Assembly: GCF_900101335.1 (NCBI RefSeq)
Contig: NZ_FNKA01000002.1
Coordinates: 620,001 to 684,000 of the forward strand
Direction: 5' to 3'
Length of the DNA stretch: 64,000 nt
Source: Quadrisphaera sp. DSM 44207
Lineage (GTDB): Bacteria; Actinomycetota; Actinomycetes; Actinomycetales; Quadrisphaeraceae
Both the position numbers and the translations under genes were made by a program. The notes below the pieces were generated by a model, which was not told where the DNA came from, did no database searches, and worked only from the letters and a program-made list of their open reading frames with translations. Of this stretch, positions 7,642 to 16,066 are shown in pieces. Within the stretch, counting starts at the first letter, position 1; each line of letters starts with the position of its first letter.

Positions 7642-8130
7642 TCACTCGGGCGCTCCCCCCGGCGCCGCCGCGGGCTCCACCAGAGAGCCCGGTGCCCGCC
7701 CCGACGCCCGCTCGGCGTCCAGGGCCGTCTGCAGCACGAGCACCGCTGCCACCTGGTCCACGACCTCCCGGTGCCGGCGTCCCCGCCGGCCCGAGGCCGT
7801 GAGCACCTGGTGCGCACCGACGGTGCTCAGCCGCTCGTCGACGAGCCGCACCGGCAGCGGTGCGACCCGGCGGGCCACGGCTGCAGCGTAGCCGCGCGCG
7901 GCGGCCGCCGCTGGGCCTTCGCGACCCGAGAGGGACAGCGGCAGCCCGACGACGACCTCCACGACGTCCCGCTCGGCGGCCTCGGCGGCGATGCGCTCGA
8001 CGTCGGAGCCGCCGCGCGCGTCGCGGGCGAGGGTCTGCAGGGGCGTGGCCACGAGGCCGTCGACGTCGCTGAGGGCCAGGCCGACGCGCACCGAGCCGAC
8101 GTCGACGCCGAGGCGCACGCCCCTCCTCAC
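7642..8130 (-). CDS. ruvX: YqgF/RuvX RNase H-fold nuclease
   Basis: Putative Holliday-junction resolvase-like or pre-16S rRNA processing nuclease; the physiological role of the family is still debated. The 162-residue protein begins VRRGVRLGVDVGSVRVGLALSD, the first RNase H-fold strand with catalytic Asp. It contains VVVGLPLSLSGREG, VRLVDERLST (Glu) and a C-terminal DQVAAVLVLQTALD (Asp). The GTG at 8130 follows alaS by 29 bases. A strong AGGAGG immediately inside the gene would be too close to serve the next GTG (8118). It belongs to the alaS-ruvX-mltG-aroE unit. Confidence 0.88.
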   Translation of the reverse strand: MRRGVRLGVDVGSVRVGLALSDVDGLVATPLQTLARDARGGSDVERIAAEAAERDVVEVVVGLPLSLSGREGPAAAAARGYAAAVARRVAPLPVRLVDERLSTVGAHQVLTASGRRGRRHREVVDQVAAVLVLQTALDAERASGRAPGSLVEPAAAPGGAPE

Positions 8131-8159
8131 GAGCCGCCGCTCCTCACGAGCCGGTGGCC

Positions 8160-10841
8160 TCACGAGCCGGTGGTCGCCGCGACCGCCGCGCGCACGGCCT
8201 GCAGCGCGGCCGGCAGCGCGGTGGCGTCGGAGCCGCCGCCCTGCGCGACGTCGTCCTTGCCGCCGCCGCCGCCGCCGAGCGCCTGGGCGGCCGCCCGCAC
8301 GAGGGCCCCCGCCCTCACGCCCGCGCCGCGCCCGGCGGCCGTGGTCGCCACGACGACGACCGGGCGCTCCCTCGCGACGCCGACCAGCGCCACGGCGGCC
8401 GGGCGGGAGTCCCCCAGCCGCCCGCGCACGTCGAGCGCGAGGGCGCGCAGGTCGTCGGCGGAGGCGACCGGGCCCGCGTCGGCGGCCACGAGCGCGACGC
8501 CGCCGACGTCCTCGGCGCTCGCGGCCAGGGACGCCGCCCGCGCGAGCACCTGCGCCGTGCGCAGCGCCGCCAGCTCCCGGTCGGCCTCGCGCAGCTGCGC
8601 GAGCAGCTGGCCGACGCGGTCGACGACGTCGTCGCGCTGGACCTTCAGCAGCCCGCTCACCTGCTGCACGAGGTCGCGCTCGCGGGCGAGGTAGCGGAAG
8701 CCGTCCATGCCGACGGCGGCCTCGATGCGCCGGGCGCTGGCGCCGACCGAGGACTCCCCCGTCACCACCAGGGGGCCGATCTGGGCGCTGGAGGACACGT
8801 GCGTGCCCCCGCACAGCTCCCGCGACCAGGGGCCGCCGATGTCGACCACGCGCACCCGCTCCCCGTACGTCTCCCCGAACAGGGCGAGGGCGCCCTCGGC
8901 GCGCGCCTGCTCCAGCGGCATCTCCCGCACGTCGACGGGCAGGTCGTCGCGCACGGCGCGGTTGGCGACGTCCTCGACGTCGGAGCGCTGCTGCGGGGCG
9001 AGCGCGCCCTTCCACGAGAAGTCCAGGCGCAGGTAGCCGGGCCGGTTGAAGGAGCCGGACTGCAGGGCCTGCGGCCCGAGGACCTCGCGCAGCGCGGCGT
9101 GCACCACGTGCGTGCCCGAGTGCGCCTGGCGGGCGTCGCGGCGCCAGTCCGGGTCGACCTGCGCGAGCACCCGCTCGCCGGTGGCCAGCTCGCCCTCCAG
9201 CACGCGCGCCTGGTGCACGACGAGGCCCTTGAGGGGGCGCTGGACGTCGAGGACCTCCGCGCGCCCGCCGTCCCAGGTGATCGCGCCGGCGTCGGCGTCC
9301 TGGCCGCCGGACTCCGCGTAGAACGGCGTGCGGTCCAGGACCACCTCGACCACGCGGCCCGCGCCGGCCGCGGGCACCGGCGCGCCGCCGTCCAGCACGC
9401 CCAGGACGGTGGACTCGGTGCTCAGCGTCGTGTGCGCGAGCCACTCGGTCAGCCCGTGCTCGGTGAGCAGGTCGCGGTAGGCGCTGGTGTCGGCCCGGCC
9501 GCCGCGCTTGGCGACGGCGTCGGCGCGCGCCCGCTCCTTCTGCGCCCGCATCAGCTCGCGGAAGCCGTCGGCGTCGACCTCCACGCCCTGCTCGGCTGCC
9601 ATCTCCAGGGTGAGGTCGATCGGGAAGCCGTACGTGTCGTGCAGCTGGAAGGCGCGCTCGCCGCTCAGCCGGGGGTGCTGGGCCCGCTCCTCCTTGGCCT
9701 CGCGCACCGCGACGTCGAGGATCGTCGTGCCGGCGGACAGGGTGCGCAGGAAGACCTCCTCCTCGGCCGCGACGACGGAGGCGATGCGCTCCCAGTCGGT
9801 GAGCAGCTCGGGGTAGGAGCGGGACATCACGTCGCGGGAGACGGTGAGCAGCTCGGGCAGCACCGGCTCGCCGACGCCCAGCAGGCGCATGGCGCGCACG
9901 GCGCGGCGCAGCAGGCGGCGCAGCACGTAGCCGCCGCCCTCGTTGGTGGGCGTGACGCCGTCGCCGACGAGCATCAGGCCCGCGCGCACGTGGTCGGCGA
10001 CCACGCGCAGCCGCACGTCGGCGGCCGGGTCGGCGCCGTAGCGGGCGCCGGCCAGCTCGGCGGCGCGGCGCAGCACGGGCGCGACCTCGTCGATCTCGTA
10101 GAGGTTGTCCACGCCCTGGAGCAGGTACGCCACCCGCTCCAGGCCCATGCCGGTGTCGATGTTCTTCGCCGGCAGCTCGCTGACGATCGCGAAGTCCTCC
10201 TTGGACCGCACGTCGGCGAGCTGGTACTGCATGAAGACGAGGTTCCAGATCTCCAGGTAGCGGTCCTCGTCGACGACGGGGCCGCCCTCGCGCCCGTGCT
10301 GGGGGCCGCGGTCGACGTAGATCTCGCTGCACGGGCCGCCGGGGCCGGCCGCGCCGGTGTGCCAGTAGTTGTCCTTGCGGCCGCGGCGCTGGATCCGCTC
10401 GCCCGGCAGGCCGGCGACCTTCCGCCACAGCTGCTCGGCCTCGTCGTCGTCCTCGTAGACCGTGACCCAGATCGTGTCGGGGTCGAAGCCGTACCCGCCG
10501 TCGTCCTGGGAGCCCGTCACGAGCTCCCAGGCGTAGCCGATGGCCCCCTCCTTGAAGTAGTCCCCGAAGGAGAAGTTGCCGTTCATCTGGAAGAACGTGC
10601 CGTGGCGCGTGGTCTTGCCGACCTCGTCGATGTCGAGGGTGCGCACGCACTTCTGCACGCTCGTGGCGCGCGGGTACGGCGGGATCTGCTGCCCGGTCAG
10701 GTACGGGATGAAGGGCACCATGCCGGCGACCGTGAACAGCAGCGCCGGGTCGGGGCTGACCAGCGACGCGGACGGGACCACGGTGTGGCCCTGCTGCTCG
10801 AAGTAGCGCAGCCAGCGGCGGCGGATCTCAGCGGTCTCCAT
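8160..10841 (-). CDS. alaS: Alanyl-tRNA synthetase
   Basis: Charges tRNA-Ala and clears mischarged Ser/Gly. The 893-residue protein has the full architecture. The class II catalytic core covers about residues 1-240 (GHTVVPSASLVSPDPALLF, HGTFFQMNGNFSFGDYFKEG). The tRNA-recognition region follows. The editing domain has zinc-site motifs HSGTHVVHA and CGGTHV, and a DHHA1/C-Ala tail ends in a Gly-rich stretch (GGGGGGKDDVAQGG). The ATG at 10841 is preceded by AGAGG. The frame is open for 51 bases further upstream, but that extension has no family resemblance. Gene order DUF948-DUF6167-alaS-ruvX is typical. Confidence 0.97.
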   Translation of the reverse strand: METAEIRRRWLRYFEQQGHTVVPSASLVSPDPALLFTVAGMVPFIPYLTGQQIPPYPRATSVQKCVRTLDIDEVGKTTRHGTFFQMNGNFSFGDYFKEGAIGYAWELVTGSQDDGGYGFDPDTIWVTVYEDDDEAEQLWRKVAGLPGERIQRRGRKDNYWHTGAAGPGGPCSEIYVDRGPQHGREGGPVVDEDRYLEIWNLVFMQYQLADVRSKEDFAIVSELPAKNIDTGMGLERVAYLLQGVDNLYEIDEVAPVLRRAAELAGARYGADPAADVRLRVVADHVRAGLMLVGDGVTPTNEGGGYVLRRLLRRAVRAMRLLGVGEPVLPELLTVSRDVMSRSYPELLTDWERIASVVAAEEEVFLRTLSAGTTILDVAVREAKEERAQHPRLSGERAFQLHDTYGFPIDLTLEMAAEQGVEVDADGFRELMRAQKERARADAVAKRGGRADTSAYRDLLTEHGLTEWLAHTTLSTESTVLGVLDGGAPVPAAGAGRVVEVVLDRTPFYAESGGQDADAGAITWDGGRAEVLDVQRPLKGLVVHQARVLEGELATGERVLAQVDPDWRRDARQAHSGTHVVHAALREVLGPQALQSGSFNRPGYLRLDFSWKGALAPQQRSDVEDVANRAVRDDLPVDVREMPLEQARAEGALALFGETYGERVRVVDIGGPWSRELCGGTHVSSSAQIGPLVVTGESSVGASARRIEAAVGMDGFRYLARERDLVQQVSGLLKVQRDDVVDRVGQLLAQLREADRELAALRTAQVLARAASLAASAEDVGGVALVAADAGPVASADDLRALALDVRGRLGDSRPAAVALVGVARERPVVVVATTAAGRGAGVRAGALVRAAAQALGGGGGGKDDVAQGGGSDATALPAALQAVRAAVAATTGS

Positions 10842-10952
10842 GGCACCTCTCCGCGGGGTGTGGGGTGGTCTGCGGGGCGCGCGGGCCGGCACGGGGGTCG
10901 CTCGCCGGCGCTGGTCCCCGGCGGCGCTCGCGGCGCCTCGCGCGGACGGGCC

Positions 10953-11288
10953 TCAGCGCCTCGGCGCCGCCGGGCCCTGCAGCCGCGAGCGGGCGCTGCG
11001 CTCGTCCGTCGCGCCGGTCTGGCCCGTCGTGCCGGTGTCGTCCGTCGTGCCGGTGTCGACGCCGAGGGCGGCGCGCAGCTCCGCCTCGCGCTCGGCCATG
11101 GCCTCGCGCACCACGGCCACCGCCTCGCGCAGGCGCCCGGACGGCGGCCGGGCGCCTGCGCGGCGGCCGGCGGCGGGAGTGCGGCCGGCGGCGGGGGTGC
11201 GGCCGGAACGGGCGGTGCGGCCGAGCGCGAGGGAGCCGGCCGCCGCACCGACCGCGGCGCCCGCGCCGAACCACAGGGCCGGGCGCAC
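10953..11288 (-). CDS. DUF6167-type conserved small protein
   Basis: A 111-residue protein starting VRPALWFGAGAAVGAAAGSLALGR. That gives a short Gly/Ala-rich N-terminal membrane helix, a repeated TPAAGR stretch, then an amphipathic helix (LREAVAVVREAMAEREAELRAALG). Position between the DUF948 gene and alaS is where actinobacteria carry a DUF6167 gene; the family name is assigned mainly on this basis. The GTG start follows the DUF948 stop by 3 bases, indicating one operon. Function unknown. The Thr/Asp/Gly-rich tail is low-complexity. Confidence 0.72.
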   Translation of the reverse strand: MRPALWFGAGAAVGAAAGSLALGRTARSGRTPAAGRTPAAGRRAGARPPSGRLREAVAVVREAMAEREAELRAALGVDTGTTDDTGTTGQTGATDERSARSRLQGPAAPRR

Positions 11289-11291
11289 GGC

Positions 11292-11669
11292 TCAGGCCCC
11301 CTCGCGGGTGCGCCCGGCGCCCGGGCGCCGGCCCGACAGCGCCTGGCGCACGCCGTACGTGAACGCGGCGACGCGCACCAGCGGCGAGCCCACCGCGGCG
11401 GCCAGCAGCGACGTCAGGGCCGTCACGTTCGTCGTCAGCTGCGCGGCGTTCGACGTGATCGTGTCGAGCTTGCCCATCTGGTGGTTCGCCTGGCCGACGG
11501 TCGCCGTGACCTCGCCGATCAGCGGCACGGTGGACTCCGAGAGCCCGCGGATCGTCGCGCGCGCCTCGTCGAGGACCCGGCCGAGCTTGAGCAGCGGCAC
11601 CGCGAGCAGGCCGACCAGCACGACGAACGCGAGGGCGGCGAGCAGCCCCGCGACGTCTCCGACGGACAT
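11292..11669 (-). CDS. DUF948 membrane protein
   Basis: A 125-residue protein with one N-terminal membrane helix (VAGLLAALAFVVLVGLLAVPLLKLG, about residues 5-30). A long helical region of the DUF948 type follows (ATIRGLSESTVPLIGEVTATVGQANHQM), predicted to form a coiled coil outside or along the membrane. Function is unknown. The ATG at 11669 has AGGAGG 4 bases upstream. It heads the DUF948-DUF6167 pair upstream of alaS. The frame is open further upstream, but that stretch is the reverse of the DUF559 remnant and shows no coding signal on this strand. Confidence 0.85.
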   Translation of the reverse strand: MSVGDVAGLLAALAFVVLVGLLAVPLLKLGRVLDEARATIRGLSESTVPLIGEVTATVGQANHQMGKLDTITSNAAQLTTNVTALTSLLAAAVGSPLVRVAAFTYGVRQALSGRRPGAGRTREGA

Positions 11670-11729
11670 GGCCCTCCTCAGCTGCGGCCGTGGACCCGCG
11701 AACCCTACCGCGCGGGCCCGCGCCCTCCC

Positions 11730-11783
11730 GGCGCCGCAGCCGAGCCCGGCGCCGCAGCCGAGCCCGGCGCCGCAGCCGAGCCC
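11730..11783. repeat. 18-bp tandem repeat, 3 perfect copies
   Basis: Three exact head-to-tail copies of ggcgccgcagccgagccc lie in the spacer between the DUF948 gene and the DUF559-like remnant. They are not inside any gene called here. Confidence 0.85.
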
Positions 11784-11819
11784 GTCGCCGTGCGGCCGCG
11801 CAGGCCCGCCCCGCGGAGG

Positions 11820-12128
11820 GGCCTCGGGCCGCTGCGCAGCGCGCCGGCGGACGGCGACGCGGTGGAGGCGGACGGCGTCCTGGTCACCTCTCCGGTGCGG
11901 ACGGCGTTCGACCTCGCCCGGGCGGCGCCGTCCGTGCACGCCGGGGTGGCCGCCGTCGACGCCCTGCTGCGCTCACCGGTCGGGCTGGGCCTGGACGAGC
12001 TGGCCGCTCACGCCACCGCACACCGCCGCTGGCGCGGAGTGCCGCGGGCGCTGGTGCGGCGCCTGCGCAGCGGCCTGGACCACGCCCGACGCACCAGCGC
12101 GCGCAGCGACGACCGCGCGTGGTGGGTG
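11820..12128 (+). pseudogene. Remnant of a DUF559/AbiEi-like gene
   Basis: Plus-strand frame reading PLRSAPADGDAVEADG, then VLVTSPVRTAFDLAR, VAAVDALLRS, LGLDELAAHATAHRRWRGVP and RALVRRLRSGLDHA. This matches the middle of actinobacterial DUF559/AbiEi-like proteins, which carry a (V)TSPxRTAxDLAR motif before a helical linker. The winged-helix N-terminus and the nuclease-like C-terminal domain are both absent. Neither other plus frame continues it, and no plausible start with a Shine-Dalgarno exists. It is interpreted as a decayed gene beside the MFS gene; family resemblance is from memory. The rest of the 11670-12314 gap shows nothing besides the 18-bp repeats. Confidence 0.55.
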
Positions 12129-12314
12129 CCGACGTCCGCCTCGCGCGCCCGAGCCCGCCGTCGCCCGTTCCGCTCTCGCCGCTCTCGCCGGGTGCTGGGT
12201 CGCGGGGGACACGCCCGTCGCGGTGCGCCGGAACCCAGCACTCGGCGGGATCCGGCGCGCCCCGGGCGGCGGTGCCGCTGGCCCGGACGGCGCGGCGCGC
12301 GGCACCCTGCTCCG

Positions 12315-13676
12315 GTGACGTCGTCCCCCGCCACCGACCGCAGCACCGCCCCGTCCGCTCCTGCGCGCGCCACGGGCTGGCGCCACCCCGCCTGGCTCGT
12401 CGCCGCGGTCGCCTTCGTCGCCCTCGTGGGCGCCGCGGGGTTCCGGGCGGCGCCCGGGGTGCTGATGGTGCCGCTGGAGGCGGAGTTCGGGTGGCCGCGC
12501 TCGGTGCTGTCCGCGGCCGTCGGGGTCAACCTCGTGCTGTTCGGCCTGACGGCGCCGTTCGCGGCGGCGCTGATGGACCGGTTCGGGATCCGGCGCGTGA
12601 CCGCGTGCGCCCTGCTGCTGGTGGCCCTCGGCAGCGGCGGCGCCGTCCTGATGAGCGCGCGCTGGCACCTGTTCGTGCTGTGGGGCGTCCTCGTCGGCCT
12701 CGGCACCGGCTCGATGGCCCTGGTCTTCGCGGCCACGGTCGCGCAGCGGTGGTTCGTCGCCCGCCGCGGCCTGGTCATGGGCGTGCTGACGGCGGGCAGC
12801 GCGACGGGCCAGCTGGTCTTCCTCCCGGTCGCCGCCTGGCTCGTGGAGGCCTCCGGGTGGCGCGCGGCGTCCCTGGTGATCGCGGGCGCCGCGCTGGCCG
12901 TCGTCCCGCTGGTGGTGCTCGTGCTGCGCGACCGGCCCGCCGACGTGGGCGCGCGCCCCTACGGCGACGACGGGACGGCGGGCGGCGCGGCGGGCGGCGC
13001 GGCGGGCGCCGGGAGCACCCCGGCGCCCGAGACCGTTCCGCACGCGGCCGGCCAGCGCGCTCCCGGCCCGGCCGGCACGGCCCTCGACGCCCTGCGCGGC
13101 GCGGCCCGCACGCGCGCCTTCTGGGCGCTCGCGGTCGGCTTCGCGATCTGCGGCGCGAGCACGAACGGGCTCGTCGCCACCCACCTGGTGCCCGCGGCGC
13201 ACGACCACGGCATGGCGGCGACGACCGCGGCCGGCCTGCTCGCGGTGGTGGGGGTCTTCGACGTCGTCGGCACCATCGCCTCGGGGTGGCTGACCGACCG
13301 GTTCGACCCGCGGGTGCTGCTGGGCGCCTACTACCTGCTGCGCGGGGCGTCGCTGTTCGTGCTGCCGTCGCTGCTGGACGACGCGCTGCACCCCAGCGTG
13401 CTCGTCTTCGTCGTCGTCTACGGCCTGGACTGGGTGGCCACCGTGCCGCCGACCGTGGCCCTGTGCCGGGAGCTGTTCGGCGAGCGAGGCACCGTGGTCT
13501 TCGGGTGGGTCTTCGCCGCGCACCAGCTCGGTGCGGCGGCCGCGGCGTCGGCTGCCGGCGCGGTGCGCGACGCCACGGGCGCGTACACCCTCGCCTGGGT
13601 CGGCGCCGGCGCGCTGTGCGGGGTGGCCGCCGTGCTCAGCCTGCGCGTGGCCCGGTCGACGCCGGCCGCGGCCTGA
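12315..13676 (+). CDS. MFS transporter (12 helices)
   Basis: A 453-residue major facilitator of the monocarboxylate/oxalate-formate-antiporter-like type; the substrate cannot be told. Twelve hydrophobic segments are visible: six up to about residue 210 and six after a Gly/Ala-rich central loop (about 215-255). Motifs include GVLMVPLEAEFGWPRS after helix 1 and the loop 2-3 motif MDRFGIRRV, repeated as LTDRFDPRVL in the second half. The GTG at 12315 (VTSSPATDRS) is chosen because the first helix follows 30 residues later; no strong Shine-Dalgarno is present. It is convergent with rpsD across a 38-bp palindrome and interrupts the usual rpsD-DUF948 neighbourhood, so it is probably an insertion. 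Confidence 0.85.
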   Translation: MTSSPATDRSTAPSAPARATGWRHPAWLVAAVAFVALVGAAGFRAAPGVLMVPLEAEFGWPRSVLSAAVGVNLVLFGLTAPFAAALMDRFGIRRVTACALLLVALGSGGAVLMSARWHLFVLWGVLVGLGTGSMALVFAATVAQRWFVARRGLVMGVLTAGSATGQLVFLPVAAWLVEASGWRAASLVIAGAALAVVPLVVLVLRDRPADVGARPYGDDGTAGGAAGGAAGAGSTPAPETVPHAAGQRAPGPAGTALDALRGAARTRAFWALAVGFAICGASTNGLVATHLVPAAHDHGMAATTAAGLLAVVGVFDVVGTIASGWLTDRFDPRVLLGAYYLLRGASLFVLPSLLDDALHPSVLVFVVVYGLDWVATVPPTVALCRELFGERGTVVFGWVFAAHQLGAAAAASAAGAVRDATGAYTLAWVGAGALCGVAAVLSLRVARSTPAAA

Positions 13677-13685
13677 GCCGCACGC

Positions 13686-13723
13686 GGAAGGGCCCCGCAC
13701 GCTCGAGCGTGCGGGGCCCTTCC
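13686..13723. terminator. 38-bp perfect palindrome, bidirectional terminator
   Basis: Two 19-base arms with no loop (starting ggaagggccccgcac, centre ctcgag) lie between the convergent MFS and rpsD stops, 10 and 16 bases from them. The perfect symmetry would terminate transcription from both sides. Confidence 0.8.
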
Positions 13724-13738
13724 GGGTGAGCGGGTGCC

Positions 13739-14365
13739 TCAGCGGGCGTAGTGCTCGACCACCTTCTGCACGTCGCAGGTGATCGGCACCTCCTCGCGGG
13801 CCGGGCGGCGGGTCAGGGTGACGCGCAGCTCGGGCAGCGCCACGTCGAGGTACTTGGGCAGCTGCGGCAGCACGTCGCGGTGCGCGCCGGCGGCCGCCAC
13901 CTGGAACGGCGTGGTCTGCGCGCTCTTGGGGTGCACGGAGACGACCTGGCCCGGCTTCACGCGGAAGGACGGGCGGTCCACGCGCACGCCGTCGACGAGG
14001 ATGTGGCGGTGCACGACCAGCTGGCGGGCCTGCGCGATGGTGCGGGCCAGGCCGGCGCGCAGGACGATCGCGTCCAGGCGCATCTCCAGCAGCTCGACCA
14101 GCACGTCGCCGGTGCGGCCGGGGGAGCGGCGGGCCTCGTCGAAGACGCGGCGCATCTGCGCCTCGCGGATGCCGTACTGCGCGCGCAGCAGCTGCTTCTG
14201 GCGCAGCCCGAGGGCGTACTCGCTCTCGGTGCGGCGGCGGGCGCGGCCGTGCTCGCCCGGCGGGTAGGGACGCACCTCGAAGTAGCGCGCGGCCTTGGGG
14301 GTCAGCGGCACGCCCAGCGCGCGGGAGAGCCGGACGGTGCGACGGTTACGACCCGAGTGGGACAA
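13739..14365 (-). CDS. rpsD: 30S ribosomal protein S4
   Basis: 16S rRNA-binding primary assembly protein, 208 residues, the normal length. It reads [21 protein letters not shown], then PYPPGEHGR, the S4 domain ([31 protein letters not shown]) and ends [16 protein letters not shown]. No zinc Cys cluster is present, as in other actinobacterial S4 of this type. The start is inferred to be TTG at 14365 ([13 protein letters not shown]), because GAGGAGAACCG directly precedes it and the next upstream starts add a non-homologous leader. Usual neighbours rarA and DUF948 flank it, the latter now separated by the MFS insertion. Confidence 0.93.
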   Translation of the reverse strand: MSHSGRNRRTVRLSRALGVPLTPKAARYFEVRPYPPGEHGRARRRTESEYALGLRQKQLLRAQYGIREAQMRRVFDEARRSPGRTGDVLVELLEMRLDAIVLRAGLARTIAQARQLVVHRHILVDGVRVDRPSFRVKPGQVVSVHPKSAQTTPFQVAAAGAHRDVLPQLPKYLDVALPELRVTLTRRPAREEVPITCDVQKVVEHYAR

Positions 14366-14546
14366 CGGTTCTCCTCGTGGGTGCGGGCGTTCGCGCTCGA
14401 CGTCCCGGGCGGGAGGCGGAGCGGCGACTGACACGGGCCACCAGCGACGGGGCTGGAGCCGGCTGGTCCGGGCGGACGGCGGCGGGCGCCGTCCAGGACC
14501 GGTGGTCGAGTCTACCGGAAGCGGGCGCGTCCCCCGGACGCGATGA

Positions 14547-15947
14547 TCACCGGCGGGCGCGCAGCAGCGCGCGGATGCGCTCCAGGCGCGAGCGCACGTC
14601 GCGCTCGAACCCGCGGTCGGTGGGCGCGTAGTACTCGCGGCCGTCGAGGTCGTCGGGCAGGTGCTGCTGCGCGGCGACGGCGTGGGGGGCGTCGTGGGGG
14701 TACCGGTAGCCCCTGCCGTGCCCGAGCGCCGAGGCGCCCGCGTAGTGGGCGTCGCGCAGGTGCGCCGGCACGGGCCCGCCGCGGCCCGCGCGCACGTCGG
14801 CGACGGCGGCGTCGATGCCGAGGTGGGCGGCGTTGGACTTCGGGGCGGTCGCCAGGTGGACGACGGCCTGCGCCAGCACGATGCGCGCCTCCGGCATGCC
14901 GATCATCGCGACGGCCTGCGCCGCCGCGACGGCCGTCTGCAGGGCGGAGGGGTCCGCCATCCCGACGTCCTCGCTGGCCGAGATCACGAGGCGGCGGGCG
15001 ACGAAGCGGGGGTCCTCCCCCGCCTCGAGCATGCGGGCGAGGTAGTGCAGCGCCGCGTCGACGTCCGAGCCGCGCAGCGACTTGATGAGGGCGCTGGCGA
15101 CGTCGTAGTGCTGGTCGCCGGCGCGGTCGTAGCGCACGGCGGCGACGTCGAGCGCGCGCTCGGCGTGCGCCAGCGACACGGTCGCCGGGCCCCCGGCGCT
15201 GGCGTCGTGCTCGTCCAGGGCCACCCCCGCCGCGGCCTCCAGCGCCGTCAGCGCGCGGCGGGCGTCGCCGCCGGACACGCGCACCAGGTGGTCCAGGGCC
15301 TCCGGGGAGAGCTCCACCTCGCCCGCGAGGCCGCGCTCGTCGGCCACCGCCCGCTGCAGCAGCACGCGGACGTCGTCGCCGGTCAGCTCGCGCAGGGTCA
15401 GCAGCAGGGAGCGCGAGAGCAGCGGCGCGACGACGGAGGAGGAGGGGTTCTCCGTGGTCGCCGCGATCAGGACCACCCACCGGTCCTCGACGCCGGGCAG
15501 CAGGGCGTCCTGCTGGGCCTTGGTGAAGCGGTGGATCTCGTCGAGGAAGAGCACCGTGCGCCGCCCGTGGAGGTCGCGCGCGTCGCGGGCCTCCTCCACG
15601 ACGCGCCGGACGTCGCGCACGCCGGCGGTGACGGCCGACAGCTCGGCGAACCGCCAGCCCGCGGCCCGCGAGACCACGTGCGCCAGCGTCGTCTTGCCGG
15701 TGCCGGGCGGCCCCCACAGCACCACGGACGCCGGCCCGGCCCGGCCGTCACCGCCCTCGACGAGGCGGCGCAGGGGCGCCCCCGGCGCGAGGAGGTGCTG
15801 CTGGCCGACGACGTCGTCCAGCCCCCGCGGGCGCATGCGCACCGCGAGCGGCGCGCGGGCACCGGCGCGCGAGGACGACGAGGACGACGAGGACGACGAG
15901 GACGACGAGGACGAGACCTCGTCGTCGGCGGTGAACAGGTCGGCCAC
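14547..15947 (-). CDS. rarA: Replication-associated recombination protein RarA (MgsA)
   Basis: AAA+ ATPase of the clamp-loader/RuvB clade acting at stalled replication forks. In the 466-residue protein: [15 protein letters not shown], Walker [10 protein letters not shown], Walker [17 protein letters not shown], sensor 1 [11 protein letters not shown], and Arg finger/sensor 2 in [13 protein letters not shown]. The C-terminal MgsA domain follows ([39 protein letters not shown]). The GTG start gives [11 protein letters not shown], followed by a run of 15 serines before the core. The polyserine is encoded by a 9-bp tandem repeat and is unusual for the family. Confidence 0.95.
   Translation of the reverse strand: MADLFTADDEVSSSSSSSSSSSSSSSRAGARAPLAVRMRPRGLDDVVGQQHLLAPGAPLRRLVEGGDGRAGPASVVLWGPPGTGKTTLAHVVSRAAGWRFAELSAVTAGVRDVRRVVEEARDARDLHGRRTVLFLDEIHRFTKAQQDALLPGVEDRWVVLIAATTENPSSSVVAPLLSRSLLLTLRELTGDDVRVLLQRAVADERGLAGEVELSPEALDHLVRVSGGDARRALTALEAAAGVALDEHDASAGGPATVSLAHAERALDVAAVRYDRAGDQHYDVASALIKSLRGSDVDAALHYLARMLEAGEDPRFVARRLVISASEDVGMADPSALQTAVAAAQAVAMIGMPEARIVLAQAVVHLATAPKSNAAHLGIDAAVADVRAGRGGPVPAHLRDAHYAGASALGHGRGYRYPHDAPHAVAAQQHLPDDLDGREYYAPTDRGFERDVRSRLERIRALLRARR
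15871..15915. repeat. 9-bp tandem repeat encoding the RarA polyserine run
   Basis: Four exact copies of gaggacgac followed by a near-complete fifth. On the minus strand this reads TCG/TCC serine codons. Slippage would change the tract in steps of three serines without shifting the frame. Confidence 0.88.
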
Positions 15948-16018
15948 GGCGCCAGGGTGGCACGCGGGGCCGCGTCCGCCGGCGGGTCGGTGTCGGCGCC
16001 TCCTGGCACAGTTGGCGC

Positions 16019-16066
16019 GTGGTCGAGCCCGTCGTCGAGCCCGTGGTCGAGCCCGTGGTCGAGCCC
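16019..16066. repeat. 12-bp tandem repeat, 4 copies
   Basis: Four units of gtggtcgagccc (the second with one substitution) at the very start of the hydrolase gene encode repeated VVEP. Since several units begin with GTG, the true start codon is ambiguous. Confidence 0.85.

Noticed and set aside
11730-11783. Possible CRISPR-like array
   Set aside because: Repeats are contiguous with no spacers; they are a simple 18-bp tandem repeat.
8154-13676. A 1840-codon open frame on the plus strand
   Set aside because: Only its last 453 codons (from 12315) are a gene, the MFS transporter. The rest is antisense to alaS, DUF6167 and DUF948 and is open because of the extreme GC content.
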